Of a DNA stretch of 30,962 nucleotides, positions 7,377-14,870 are shown piece after piece; within the stretch, counting starts at the first letter, position 1; each line of letters starts with the position of its first letter. The position numbers and the translations under genes were made by a program. Below the pieces are notes generated by a model, which searched no databases, was not told the DNA's origin, and was given only the letters and a program-made list of their open reading frames with translations. The DNA lies in IMG/VR virus record IMGVR_UViG_3300020196_000159, positions 1 to 30,962 of that record, one strand, 5' to 3'. The stretch is from a virus.

Positions 7377-8373
7377 TGATGTTTTACTTGTCCCACAATA
7401 TAGTGATATAGAAAGCAGAAAAGATACAGATATTTCATCTTGGCTAGATGGAGAAATAAAGCTATCTATTCCAATTATCTCTAGTCCTATGGATACAGTC
7501 ACTGGTCATGTAATGGCCTGCGAAATAAGCATCTTAGGTGGTTTGGGCATTCTTCATAGATATTCTAGTATTGATGAACAAGCTGATTGGGTTAAGTATT
7601 GTAAAGATAATTATGCATCACATGTAGGAGTAGCGGTTGGTTCTACGGGTGATTTTTTAGAGCGAACAGAAAAATGTTTAAATGCAGGCGCAAATGTTAT
7701 TTGTGTTGATGTAGCGCACGGCGATCATATATCAGTTAAAAATGCCATAAGAGATATAAGAAATAAGTTTGGTTGGCGTATCCATGTCATGGCAGGAAAT
7801 GTAGCTACTAAAGAAGCGTTTGATCATTTAGCGCATTGGGGTGCGGATAGCATCCGCGTTGGAGTTGGCGGTGGAAGCATTTGCAGCACGCGCATACAAA
7901 CTGGTCATGGTATGCCAACGCTAGCTTCTATAATTGATTGTAAGGATACTACTTTTAATGCTAAGTTAATAGCAGACGGTGGTATAAAAAGCTCTGGTGA
8001 TATTGTAAAAGCATTAGCAGCAGGAGCAGACTTTGTTATGCTGGGCTCTATGCTTGCTGGTACTAATGAAACTCCCGGTGAAATTTTTGAAGAAAATGGT
8101 AAACAATACAAAGTTTATCGTGGTATGGCGAGCAAAGAAGCCCAAATAGCTTGGAAAGGAAGTTACTCTAGTTTTGAAGGAGTAGCTTCCAAAGTAGCCT
8201 GTAAGGGTCATCTACCTAATGTTCTTGATGATATTGCACGCAATATTCGCAGCGGTCTATCGTATAGCGGTGCTAAAGATTTAGTGGAATTACGCGCAAA
8301 AGCTAAGTTTATTAAACAAAGTGGCGCTGCCCAAATAGAAAGTTCGCCACATATATTAATTCGTCATGGATAA
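7348..8373 (+). CDS. IMP dehydrogenase/GMP reductase family protein without CBS domains
   Basis: 341-residue TIM-barrel oxidoreductase. Visible motifs are the N-terminal TFDDVLL-type segment ([20 protein letters not shown]), [27 protein letters not shown] and [16 protein letters not shown] with the nucleophile Cys at residue 179. Then come [20 protein letters not shown], the GSMLAGT phosphate-binding loop and YRGMASKEA. Bacterial IMPDH has about 490 residues with an inserted CBS pair; here [11 protein letters not shown] runs straight on without it, matching GMP reductase in length. The C-terminus ([19 protein letters not shown], then ESSPH) is closer to IMPDH. The enzyme therefore makes XMP from IMP or IMP from GMP; I cannot decide which. 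With the PurA gene at 30680 it suggests steering of purine pools. Confidence 0.9.
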   Translation: MKLQETLAFDDVLLVPQYSDIESRKDTDISSWLDGEIKLSIPIISSPMDTVTGHVMACEISILGGLGILHRYSSIDEQADWVKYCKDNYASHVGVAVGSTGDFLERTEKCLNAGANVICVDVAHGDHISVKNAIRDIRNKFGWRIHVMAGNVATKEAFDHLAHWGADSIRVGVGGGSICSTRIQTGHGMPTLASIIDCKDTTFNAKLIADGGIKSSGDIVKALAAGADFVMLGSMLAGTNETPGEIFEENGKQYKVYRGMASKEAQIAWKGSYSSFEGVASKVACKGHLPNVLDDIARNIRSGLSYSGAKDLVELRAKAKFIKQSGAAQIESSPHILIRHG

Positions 8374-8692
8374 TGAAAAGAAAGATAACCGTAAGGCTTT
8401 TTTCTTTGCGTTAGAAGAAGACACACATGCAAGATTAAGAATACAGTTAAAATATGATCAATTAACACAAACAATGTTTTTTAATTATATTATTAAAGGT
8501 TATCTGGATAATAATCCGCATATTCGTGATTATATAGATTATGCAGTTGCTGATTTACGTAGTAAAAGAATAAATAGAAATAGAAAAAATGATAGAAAAG
8601 AAGAAAAAAAGCAGATAGATACATTTTTATTTGATGATGAAGAAATAGAAAATATTTTTGATATACTAGAAAGTGAGAATCCCGACTTATGA
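8366..8692 (+). CDS. hypothetical protein, possible ribbon-helix-helix-like N-terminus
   Basis: 108 residues overlapping the previous gene by 8 bases. The opening AFFFALEEDTHARLRIQLKY, followed by helices ending in IIKGYLDNN, has the strand-helix-helix rhythm of small ribbon-helix-helix regulators. The middle is very basic (RSKRINRNRKNDRKEEKKQ) and the end acidic (FLFDDEEIENIFDILESE). DNA or RNA binding is plausible but unproven. It overlaps the start of the sigma-like gene (ATGA), so the two are probably made together. Confidence 0.65.
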   Translation: MDNEKKDNRKAFFFALEEDTHARLRIQLKYDQLTQTMFFNYIIKGYLDNNPHIRDYIDYAVADLRSKRINRNRKNDRKEEKKQIDTFLFDDEEIENIFDILESENPDL

Positions 8693-8946
8693 GTTCTAAT
8701 ATGCAATGTTTAAACGCCTGCAAAAATCTTAATGTTTCATGTCCAAATAGTGGTTGCCGTAATTGGGTTAATTATGAAAGCGAATATAATTGTGTTTTAG
8801 AAACCGTCGCCTTGGCAGAACAAGACGGTAGGCAACTAACTTTAAGAGATGTAGCAAAGCGGCTAGGATGTAGTTTTGTACGGGTTAAACAAATAGAAGA
8901 TGAAGCTTTGAATAAACTTAATAGTGTAAAAGAGTCCATCTACTAA
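8689..8946 (+). CDS. small sigma-factor region-4-like DNA-binding protein
   Basis: 85 residues. The C-terminal half (LTLRDVAKRLGCSFVRVKQI, then EDEALNKL) matches the helix-turn-helix of sigma-70 region 4, where bacterial sequences read like LTLEEIGKRLGVSRERVRQIE. The N-terminal half holds five cysteines (CLNACKNLNVSCPNSGC) and the segment CRNWVNYESEYNC, a possible zinc-binding module. It lacks the region 2 needed for -10 recognition, so it is a partial sigma or a co-regulator of RNA polymerase, perhaps for late genes. It is the last gene before a roughly 90-base gap that contains an ACTATTTAT box and a hairpin. Confidence 0.8.
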   Translation: MSSNMQCLNACKNLNVSCPNSGCRNWVNYESEYNCVLETVALAEQDGRQLTLRDVAKRLGCSFVRVKQIEDEALNKLNSVKESIY

Positions 8947-8983
8947 TTATAGTGCATTATTTTATACTTTTACTGGCCAATAC

Positions 8984-8994
8984 AACTATTTATT
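8984..8994 (+). promoter_or_regulatory. ACTATTTAT box upstream of scaffold-like gene
   Basis: AACTATTTATT ends 42 bases before the ATG at 9037, in one of the longer gaps of the window. It is followed by an inverted repeat and a strong TAGGAG ribosome site. Candidate phage promoter. Confidence 0.5.
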
Positions 8995-9000
8995 TTAAAT

Positions 9001-9018
9001 TTGTATGTATTCATACAA
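9001..9018 (+). promoter_or_regulatory. 7-bp perfect inverted repeat in leader of 9037 gene
   Basis: TTGTATG-TATT-CATACAA lies between the ACTATTTAT box and the TAGGAG site. If the box is a promoter, the transcript would start about here and carry a 5' hairpin that could stabilise the messenger. It could equally be an operator for a dimeric regulator. Confidence 0.45.
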
Positions 9019-9036
9019 TATCTTAGGAGATAATAC

Positions 9037-9918
9037 ATGAGCAAAAAAGAATTATTAAATGAAACAGAAATTCGTCGTTTCATGAAATTAGCTAATCTTG
9101 AACCATTAGCTAGAAACGTTGTGGTAGAACGCGGTGGCCAAATCCAACAAGATGCATCTCTCCCTGAATATACACTCCCAGAAAACGAAAAATGCCTAGC
9201 AGAAGTAGATGGGTCCGCCGATGGTGTACCTGCACCAGCTCCAGCTATCGCAGAAAAAGAAGGTATGGATGTAGAATTAGATGACGCTGGTGGTGTTGAC
9301 GCAAAGGCTGTTGTTAAGGCCGCAGTTGATGCGCTCCTAGCCGGTCTAAAACAAGCTGGTGTGGACGTAGGTGATATTTCCGTGGAAGAAGAAGGAGGTG
9401 AAGAATCAGGAGCGGAAATGGATATGGGCGGCGAAGAGGAAAAAGGTGAAGAAGAAGGCGGCGAAGAGGAAGAAGAAGCCGATGAAGAAGAAATGGATGA
9501 GTCTGCCGCTTCTGCCTCTGCTCTTTCTGAAGACGCACTAGTTGAAGCTGTCCTAACTCGCGTTACTGCTCGCTTAATGGAAGAAGCAAAAAAGGCAAAA
9601 GCCAAGAAGGGCAAGAAAGGCGTTCCTGCAAAGATGGCAGCTAAAGCAGCCTCCAAACCAGCAGAAGAGAAGGATAAAGAAGAAGACAAAAAGACCCTAG
9701 AAGAAGCTACTAGTGCCGAAGGTGGTGGTCCACTTCTAAAACAAGGTAAGAATAAGTATGATGTTTATAAGGGTCATGCAGATATGACCATGGCCAAGGG
9801 CGATAAGGGCGGTAAAGGCGGTCACTCACTAGAAACCGTAACAGCAAAAGCCGAACACACTGTAAGCCATGGTGGTAAAAATCTTGCAACACTAGGTGGT
9901 AACAAGAAGAAAGTATAA
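9037..9918 (+). CDS. acidic scaffold-like protein, probable prohead core/internal head protein
   Basis: 293 residues. The N-terminus LLNETEIRRFMKLANLEPL resembles openings I recall from structural proteins of large aquatic phages. Residues about 110-165 are extremely acidic (repeated GGEE/EEE blocks), followed by a lysine/alanine block (about 185-205) and a glycine/lysine-rich tail. This low-complexity charged layout is typical of scaffold or internal head proteins and argues against an enzyme. TAGGAG 7 bases before the ATG and codons richer in GC than its neighbours (GCC, GGC, CGC) suggest strong expression. It is the first gene after a candidate promoter and hairpin. The scaffold role is inference; the long - strand frame opposite it is a by-product of GAA/GAG repeats. 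Confidence 0.75.
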   Translation: MSKKELLNETEIRRFMKLANLEPLARNVVVERGGQIQQDASLPEYTLPENEKCLAEVDGSADGVPAPAPAIAEKEGMDVELDDAGGVDAKAVVKAAVDALLAGLKQAGVDVGDISVEEEGGEESGAEMDMGGEEEKGEEEGGEEEEEADEEEMDESAASASALSEDALVEAVLTRVTARLMEEAKKAKAKKGKKGVPAKMAAKAASKPAEEKDKEEDKKTLEEATSAEGGGPLLKQGKNKYDVYKGHADMTMAKGDKGGKGGHSLETVTAKAEHTVSHGGKNLATLGGNKKKV

Positions 9919-9939
9919 CAAATAGTCATAGTATTATTT

Positions 9940-9987
9940 CCTAAGCTCACCGGCATATCCCGTAAAAAGGTGTGCCGGTGCTTTAGG
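9940..9987 (+). other. strong intercistronic hairpin without T-run
   Basis: CACCGGCA (9948-9955) pairs with TGCCGGTG (9973-9980). The flanks CCTAAG and CTTTAGG extend the stem to about 14 bp around a 17-base loop. No T-run follows; instead the AAGGA ribosome site of the next gene comes directly after. It may be an RNA-stability element or processing site that sets different amounts of the scaffold-like protein and its neighbour, or a weak terminator. Confidence 0.7.
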
Positions 9988-10000
9988 TTAAGGATAAATC

Positions 10001-10273
10001 ATGGAACTCACAAAAAAACAATTAAAGCAAATAATTTCAGAAGAAGTAGAAAAGATTTCTGAATCTCCTGATTCCTACCAAAGATTGGTAGAAGGCTATG
10101 CCGATGGTTATGCTACTTCAGATGATACAGTATCCAAGCAGGCGCTAATTGACTTACTAGAAGTATTAGACGAAAGCACTATTCCTAGAGATGCTTTTGA
10201 AGCATTCATGGAAAATCTAGATGAAGGTTCTGTTTTACCATTATTAAAAGAAGTAGTTAGCGAAGAAGAATAG
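10001..10273 (+). CDS. small signature-bearing acidic protein (90 aa)
   Basis: 90 residues with the recurring N-terminal signature (ELTKKQLKQIISEEVEKI) and a mostly acidic helical body (VSKQALIDLLEVLDEST, FMENLDEGSVLPLLKEVV). AAGGA lies 9 bases before the ATG. It sits directly behind the scaffold-like gene and ahead of a terminator, which fits a minor internal head protein; this is inference. No enzyme motif. Confidence 0.75.
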   Translation: MELTKKQLKQIISEEVEKISESPDSYQRLVEGYADGYATSDDTVSKQALIDLLEVLDESTIPRDAFEAFMENLDEGSVLPLLKEVVSEEE

Positions 10274-10289
10274 AATTTTTTAACAGTTT

Positions 10290-10333
10290 AAACCCCGCTC
10301 TATCCTTGGTATACTTGGTGGTGCGGGTTTTTT
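10290..10333 (+). terminator. rho-independent terminator after 10001 gene
   Basis: AAACCCCGC (10290-10298) pairs with GCGGGTTT (10323-10330) with one bulged C, a loop of about 24 bases and six T (10328-10333). It ends the 9037-10273 transcription unit. The loop is longer than usual, so efficiency is uncertain. Confidence 0.65.
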
Positions 10334-10347
10334 ATTATATAATTTAT

Positions 10348-10725
10348 ATGTCATTCTTATGGTTTGTAGCAGGGTTCATAGCTTGTTATGTAATGTTTGA
10401 GTTGGGAAAAAATATTGTTATTCGTGATTCATTCAAGCGAATTGAATTGCAATTTTTGCTTGGATCATTGTATTTGCTGCAATACAAATATCAAGTATTA
10501 CAAATTATTAATATTGTGTATGACAGAGCCAGCGAAGACGATCCAGCATATAACGAAGAAAGAAGGAAAGTAATAAATTCTATAGAAGAAAAATATAACT
10601 CTTTTGGTAATGTCTGGATTAACCAATTAAAAGGTTTATTGCCATATGATTTAAAATATAAAAATTGGAATGAGGCGATAGAATACGGCAACAAACTATT
10701 TAGTAAAAGAGAAATTAGAAAGTAA
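10348..10725 (+). CDS. hypothetical protein with N-terminal membrane segment
   Basis: 125 residues from ATG 10348. An in-frame ATG at 10306 is rejected because it would read through the terminator stem. Residues 2-20 (SFLWFVAGFIACYVMFEL) form one transmembrane helix, and the remainder (about 21-125) is a soluble helical domain. The upstream sequence is AT-rich (TATTATATAATTTATATG) with no clear ribosome site. Likely an inner-membrane-anchored early or lysis-related protein of unknown role. It is followed by three to five genes with almost no gaps. Confidence 0.7.
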   Translation: MSFLWFVAGFIACYVMFELGKNIVIRDSFKRIELQFLLGSLYLLQYKYQVLQIINIVYDRASEDDPAYNEERRKVINSIEEKYNSFGNVWINQLKGLLPYDLKYKNWNEAIEYGNKLFSKREIRK

Positions 10726-10730
10726 AATAA

Positions 10731-11003
10731 ATGAAGAATTCCAAGGCAATGAATTATATAACAAAAGAACAAGCGATAAGAACAATATTAAAAAAACATT
10801 TATCTGTAAATGATAATTTGTTTTTGTCGCAAAAATTATTTGTTGCCAAATCTGTTATAAATTGGATATTTGATAATGTAAAAACAGAACCTGTAAAAAA
10901 AGTTTACTTTGAAGATGTAGAAAAATATTTAAAAGGTGAATTAGATTTAAAATGGTTTAATGGTTTGATAATCAAAAATAAATCCCCTAAGAAAGAAAAA
11001 TAA
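10731..11003 (+). CDS. hypothetical protein (90 aa)
   Basis: 90 basic, helical residues beginning 5 bases after the previous stop. A second in-frame Met lies at residue 7. Segment SQKLFVAKSVINWIFDNVKT and a lysine-rich end (IIKNKSPKKEK) are visible, with no known motif. It abuts the ClpP-like gene (one base between stop and ATG) and is probably co-translated with it. Confidence 0.65.
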   Translation: MKNSKAMNYITKEQAIRTILKKHLSVNDNLFLSQKLFVAKSVINWIFDNVKTEPVKKVYFEDVEKYLKGELDLKWFNGLIIKNKSPKKEK

Positions 11004-11004
11004 A

Positions 11005-11649
11005 ATGAAAACAACCAAAAATAATCCTAAGAAAAGCGATGAGCAGCATAAGCATGAAGAAAGAGAAGGTTTGATTATTTTTCAAAACGATGCTAGCATG
11101 GAAGAACCATCGCGAACAATAGGATTATTTGGTGATGTTGCGGAACAAACATGCGCTGAAGTTATATCTAATTTAATTGCCTTAAGTAAAACAGGCGAGA
11201 TTCCTAAAAATGAACGCAAAGACAAATATACAAACTTACCTATTGAATTTTATCTTAATACGCATGGTGGATCTGCCAGCGATATGTTTGCGATTTACGA
11301 TATGATGCGTCAAGTGCGCAAAAAATGCGAAATACAAACTATAGGCATGGGTAAGATAATGAGTGCCGGTGTGCTGCTAATGGCAGCGGGAACCAAAGGA
11401 AAGCGTAAAATCGGTGCCCATGCCCGCGTCATGATACATTCAGTTCTTGGTGGAACCGTAGGCCCATTACATAATGTACAAAACGAATTTGACGAAATAA
11501 AGTTTGTTCAGGAAGCTTATACAAAAGCTCTAATTAAAGAAACAGATCTTACACCAAAAGCAATGAAAGACCTATTAGAGCGTCACGTAAATATATATCT
11601 TTCTGCGCAAGAAGCTGTTAAATACGGCATAGCTGACGAGGTAATTTAA
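11005..11649 (+). CDS. ClpP-like serine protease lacking the usual Asp
   Basis: 214 residues of the ClpP/crotonase-like serine protease fold. Family motifs are GLFGDV, FYLNTHGGSASDMFAIYDMM, GMGKIMSAGVLLMAAG (nucleophile S120) and ARVMIHSVLGG (H145). S120 and H145 are 25 residues apart, as are S97 and H122 of E. coli ClpP. The third triad member does not match: in LERHVNIYLSAQEAVKYG the position of D171 holds H194 or N196, depending on where a two-residue insertion is placed. The first 30 residues are charged and disordered-looking. It may be a head-maturation protease, a partner or decoy for host Clp ATPases, or weakly active. The terminal YGIADEVI is normal for the family. Confidence 0.9.
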   Translation: MKTTKNNPKKSDEQHKHEEREGLIIFQNDASMEEPSRTIGLFGDVAEQTCAEVISNLIALSKTGEIPKNERKDKYTNLPIEFYLNTHGGSASDMFAIYDMMRQVRKKCEIQTIGMGKIMSAGVLLMAAGTKGKRKIGAHARVMIHSVLGGTVGPLHNVQNEFDEIKFVQEAYTKALIKETDLTPKAMKDLLERHVNIYLSAQEAVKYGIADEVI

Positions 11650-12633
11650 ATGTCGAATGAATTTAATACTAAAATAGAAAAACTATTTTTATCTAAAACT
11701 AAAACTTTGCAAGCTGATGGTTTTCTCAGCTTGCTAAAAGAGAGTCTTGCAAATAGTTTGCAAGAAAAAGGCGAGCTTTCTGGACAACAGCCCACTAAGA
11801 TCGCTACTAGCGACATAATAAAGTTTTTGCCAAAGTTTGAATTTAATGAAAAAGCTGTAGGCAAAGTGGATACCGAAGAAAGAAAACAATTTGAGCTATT
11901 TATGGGTCCAAGTATTAAGGCTGCTGGCAATCTAAAACAAAAAATACAGGTAATAAATAGCTTTGCTAACGCACCAAGCTCTAAAAGCAACGATACTCAG
12001 GGGATTTTATCTTCTCTTATGATGCTTAAAATACTCAAAAACATTGTTATTGGTTCTTCTCCCGGCCCTTCTGGATTAAAATTTGAGGCTTTCTTTGCTG
12101 CTCTTTTTGGTGGCAACCAAGTGGAAGTAAGTGCAGGCGGTGCAATAGATGTTTTGGTTGGTCAAACAAAATATCAGCTAAAATTATTAAAACCAAAAAG
12201 CAGAGTTAGAATAGCAAGAAGTAGCATAGAAAAGCTAAGTGAAGATGTTGAAAGTGCGGCAGAAACCCCTACACAGCCTAAAAACGCCCTTAACTTTATA
12301 ATTGCTAATAAGTTTGGCAATGAAGCAGTACAAGAAGTGGTTTTTTATTCGCTTGAAAACGTTATCCCTGTAGTAAAAGATGGGCGTGCTGAATACACTA
12401 TCAACCCAGCAGAATATGAAACAAAAGAAATTGGTAGGTTAAGTATCACCAATGAAACATTTAACAATCTATCCGCTAATTTACAAAACAATGTAGTAAA
12501 AGTTTTAACAGATGTTACTAGCCTTGTTAACAATATAAATGAATTTTATTTTGCAAGTGATACAAAAGCGGCCAAAAAAGGCATCGACGATGCAACGACA
12601 ATCAGCAAAGATTTAACAGAACAAACAAAATAA
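11650..12633 (+). CDS. hypothetical protein, possible PD-(D/E)XK-like core
   Basis: 327 residues starting immediately after the ClpP-like stop. A helical N-terminal half is followed at residues about 140-190 by GLKFEAFFAALFGGNQ, AGGAIDVLVGQTKYQLKLLK. The order Glu in a helix, Asp at the start of a hairpin and Q-x-K at its end recalls PD-(D/E)XK nucleases, with Gln in place of Glu. The motif is short, so this is tentative. A long helical tail contains SLVNNINEFYFASDTKAAKK. The neighbouring gene at 12634 has a comparable pattern. It could be a structural protein instead. Confidence 0.7.
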   Translation: MSNEFNTKIEKLFLSKTKTLQADGFLSLLKESLANSLQEKGELSGQQPTKIATSDIIKFLPKFEFNEKAVGKVDTEERKQFELFMGPSIKAAGNLKQKIQVINSFANAPSSKSNDTQGILSSLMMLKILKNIVIGSSPGPSGLKFEAFFAALFGGNQVEVSAGGAIDVLVGQTKYQLKLLKPKSRVRIARSSIEKLSEDVESAAETPTQPKNALNFIIANKFGNEAVQEVVFYSLENVIPVVKDGRAEYTINPAEYETKEIGRLSITNETFNNLSANLQNNVVKVLTDVTSLVNNINEFYFASDTKAAKKGIDDATTISKDLTEQTK

Positions 12634-13878
12634 ATGAATCAATTATTTAAATATCTTCGTGAACAAATAGAACACGAATTAGATGAAGAGCTAAACAGGC
12701 AAGATGATTTAATATCTGATGTCAAAAAAGCTTTATCTGATATCAATGGTTTATCGCATTCTTCTTCTAATAAAAGTGATTTAGCAATTGTTGTCCGCGT
12801 TGATGATAAAGAAACTATAGAGCCAACTAGAAAAAAAGTTCGCTCTGCTTTAAATAAGTTAGGTTTATCTTTAGAAGATAAGCTAGTGAAAAAATTTGAT
12901 TCTTCTAATGAAGTAACAATTGCAGAATATAAAGATGGTTCTGGAAGGGTATATATAGTATATAAATTTGACATTGGATCACGCGAAGGTCTAGCTTTAG
13001 AACATATAGTGCAATTTTTATTTAACAAAAAAATAACACCAGAATTAAAAAATAGATTAGATCTTACCGAAGAAGCCTCTAAAGAAGAGGTTATTCAAAG
13101 GTTAAAGGGTGATTACGCCGATACTCTAGCTATTGCTTTAGAAGGTAAAAAATTGGTAAATGATAAAATAGGTGAAGTGGAAACAGCTGAAAGCGTTGGC
13201 AGCACTAACAATAAAGCTGACTTAATTTTATCAACAATAGATGGTAAAAAAATAGGCTTGTCTATCAAGCTTGTTACTGAAGAAGGACGAGGCGTAAGAT
13301 TTACATATAATAAAAATCTTGGCTATGGAGATGAAACAGACGATAACCTTGTTAGTAATCCGAGTGGAAAGCCTTGGTGGCTTGTCGGCAGGCAAATATT
13401 TGCGAGGAAAGTCGGCTCTAGAAGTTATAATCCCAGTAAAGAAGAGTTAGAACCACCCGCTTGGATGACAAGCGCGAAAGAAAAACATCCAGATCTTTAT
13501 AAAGAAGCCATGAGTGAAGTATACGAAAAAGTGCGCGATGTATTAACAAGCAATCTTCGTCGGATGAAATTAAAAGAGCTTGTAGCTATGGTCAATGAAG
13601 CGCATTTAGGTGGCAAAGAAGAACGTCAAGAGTATGATTTATTTTTAAAATTAACTGCCACAAGTGAAGGTATAAATCTTGAAGAAGAAGGTTATGAAAA
13701 ACCAGATTTAGAAAAAATCAAAATAAATGGTATGAACAAAGCTGATCTTGTTAAACAAGAAGACAGTTTGATTATTATAGATATCCCCGGGATGACTCCA
13801 TTAACAATTCACAGTGTTAAATTCCATAGCAACATGTTAAGCGGTAAAAAAGATGATTTGAAAATTAAGACTAGGTAG
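12634..13878 (+). CDS. hypothetical protein, possible nuclease-like fold
   Basis: 414 residues abutting the previous stop. The N-terminus (LFKYLREQIEHELDEEL) is a charged helix loosely like the recurring signature. GLALEHIVQFLFN (Glu in a helix) and later NKADLILS...KKIGLSIKLVTEEG give an E...D...(x)K order like PD-(D/E)XK folds. The first 100 residues contain KSDLAIVVRVDD and a possible alpha/beta domain. Adjacency and similar layout suggest this protein and the 11650 product act together, but I cannot name the process. The long - strand frame over its start is a shadow. Confidence 0.7.
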   Translation: MNQLFKYLREQIEHELDEELNRQDDLISDVKKALSDINGLSHSSSNKSDLAIVVRVDDKETIEPTRKKVRSALNKLGLSLEDKLVKKFDSSNEVTIAEYKDGSGRVYIVYKFDIGSREGLALEHIVQFLFNKKITPELKNRLDLTEEASKEEVIQRLKGDYADTLAIALEGKKLVNDKIGEVETAESVGSTNNKADLILSTIDGKKIGLSIKLVTEEGRGVRFTYNKNLGYGDETDDNLVSNPSGKPWWLVGRQIFARKVGSRSYNPSKEELEPPAWMTSAKEKHPDLYKEAMSEVYEKVRDVLTSNLRRMKLKELVAMVNEAHLGGKEERQEYDLFLKLTATSEGINLEEEGYEKPDLEKIKINGMNKADLVKQEDSLIIIDIPGMTPLTIHSVKFHSNMLSGKKDDLKIKTR

Positions 13879-13887
13879 CCTATTAAA

Positions 13888-14850
13888 ATGATTAAAATAA
13901 AAATTAAAAACAATCTTTTTAAAGAGGCTCTTTTTAAATATTCTAAAACAGCTAGTGAAGAAATCTATAATACTCTAATACCATATTTTAAAAATAACGA
14001 AGAACACAAAATTTCTATTGGCGTACCATTAAATGAAATATTATACGATCAAAGAGCACAAAGCAATGGTGCGCCTTTTTTATATTACGCTAATGCTTTA
14101 GGAAATGAATTTACTGAGATATCGCAATTAAAAACATATTGGAATAAAAAAAATAAGCTATTTGATCAAAAATTTATTAAGTCAATAATACAACAAAAAT
14201 TTCCGATACAGATAGAGTTATCTAATAAAATTACTAATAAAAAAACATTTGGAGATATTTTTATATATCAACAAGATAGAATAAACACTGTATTTAAAAT
14301 TGTATTTTATATTAAAAATTATAACGGTAACGCAGATGTTTTTAAGCAAGCTATAAAACATGAACTTCGTCACATAAATCAATATATAAATAAATTAGCA
14401 ATAAAATATGGTGAAGAAATAGATTTAGAAAATGATGTTAATAAAATGTTTCCAATACCAATTAGAATACAAGAAGAATTCTTATTTACACCTATTGGAA
14501 TTGGGCAACAAACAACTGGTTTAGAAGCGGATACTGGCGGTAAGAGATATATTCAAGGCGATATAGAATTTGAGCCTCATTTAGCGGACGTAGTAGAATA
14601 TACTATAGGCGGCTTAATTAATACAAATAAACAAATATTAGATAAAAGCATCGATTCTAAACAGCTAGCAAATAATTTAGTAGATAAAATTATTAATAAT
14701 AGAATATTTGCCTATTCTGTGTTTAAGTCTAGTGGAAGAACAGATTTGCTAAATATTGTAGATGAATTAAACAAAATTAGGTCTGACGAGTTTTCTAAAA
14801 AATTTAAAAAGAATTTAAAAATTGAAATAGATAATGTTAGAAAAGCATAA
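13888..14850 (+). CDS. putative zinc metallopeptidase with MIKIKIK N-terminus
   Basis: 320 residues. VFKQAIKHELRHINQYINKL contains HELRH at 158-162, a match to the HExxH zinc-site helix of zincin peptidases, within a helix-compatible hydrophobic context. A plausible third ligand is in EFEPHLADVVEY, about residues 230-240, but I cannot fix it. The N-terminus MIKIKIKNNLFKEAL matches the start of proteins at 18692 and 23348, which I read as a shared sorting signal. The protein is very rich in Lys, Asn and Ile, following the low GC of its gene. It ends the 11005-14850 run, 20 bases before the chaperonin start. Role in virion maturation or cell-wall entry is only a guess. Confidence 0.7.
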   Translation: MIKIKIKNNLFKEALFKYSKTASEEIYNTLIPYFKNNEEHKISIGVPLNEILYDQRAQSNGAPFLYYANALGNEFTEISQLKTYWNKKNKLFDQKFIKSIIQQKFPIQIELSNKITNKKTFGDIFIYQQDRINTVFKIVFYIKNYNGNADVFKQAIKHELRHINQYINKLAIKYGEEIDLENDVNKMFPIPIRIQEEFLFTPIGIGQQTTGLEADTGGKRYIQGDIEFEPHLADVVEYTIGGLINTNKQILDKSIDSKQLANNLVDKIINNRIFAYSVFKSSGRTDLLNIVDELNKIRSDEFSKKFKKNLKIEIDNVRKA

Positions 14851-14870
14851 CTAGAAAGGTGTGGTGTTTT

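Noticed and set aside
8970-9689. Long - strand open frame (Ser/Ala/Pro-rich) opposite the acidic scaffold-like gene
   Set aside because: Runs of GAA/GAG/GCx codons read as Ser-rich sequence on the other strand; no ribosome site, and the + strand gene has strong signals.
10306-10347. Upstream start for the membrane-anchored protein
   Set aside because: It would read through the terminator stem and T-run and adds an unlikely second hydrophobic stretch; ATG 10348 is preferred.
6349-11903. CTATTTAT matches inside genes (near 6351 and 11896) and ACTATTTAG near 10695
   Set aside because: They lack the leading A or the last T of the intergenic consensus and lie within coding sequence; treated as chance in AT-rich DNA.
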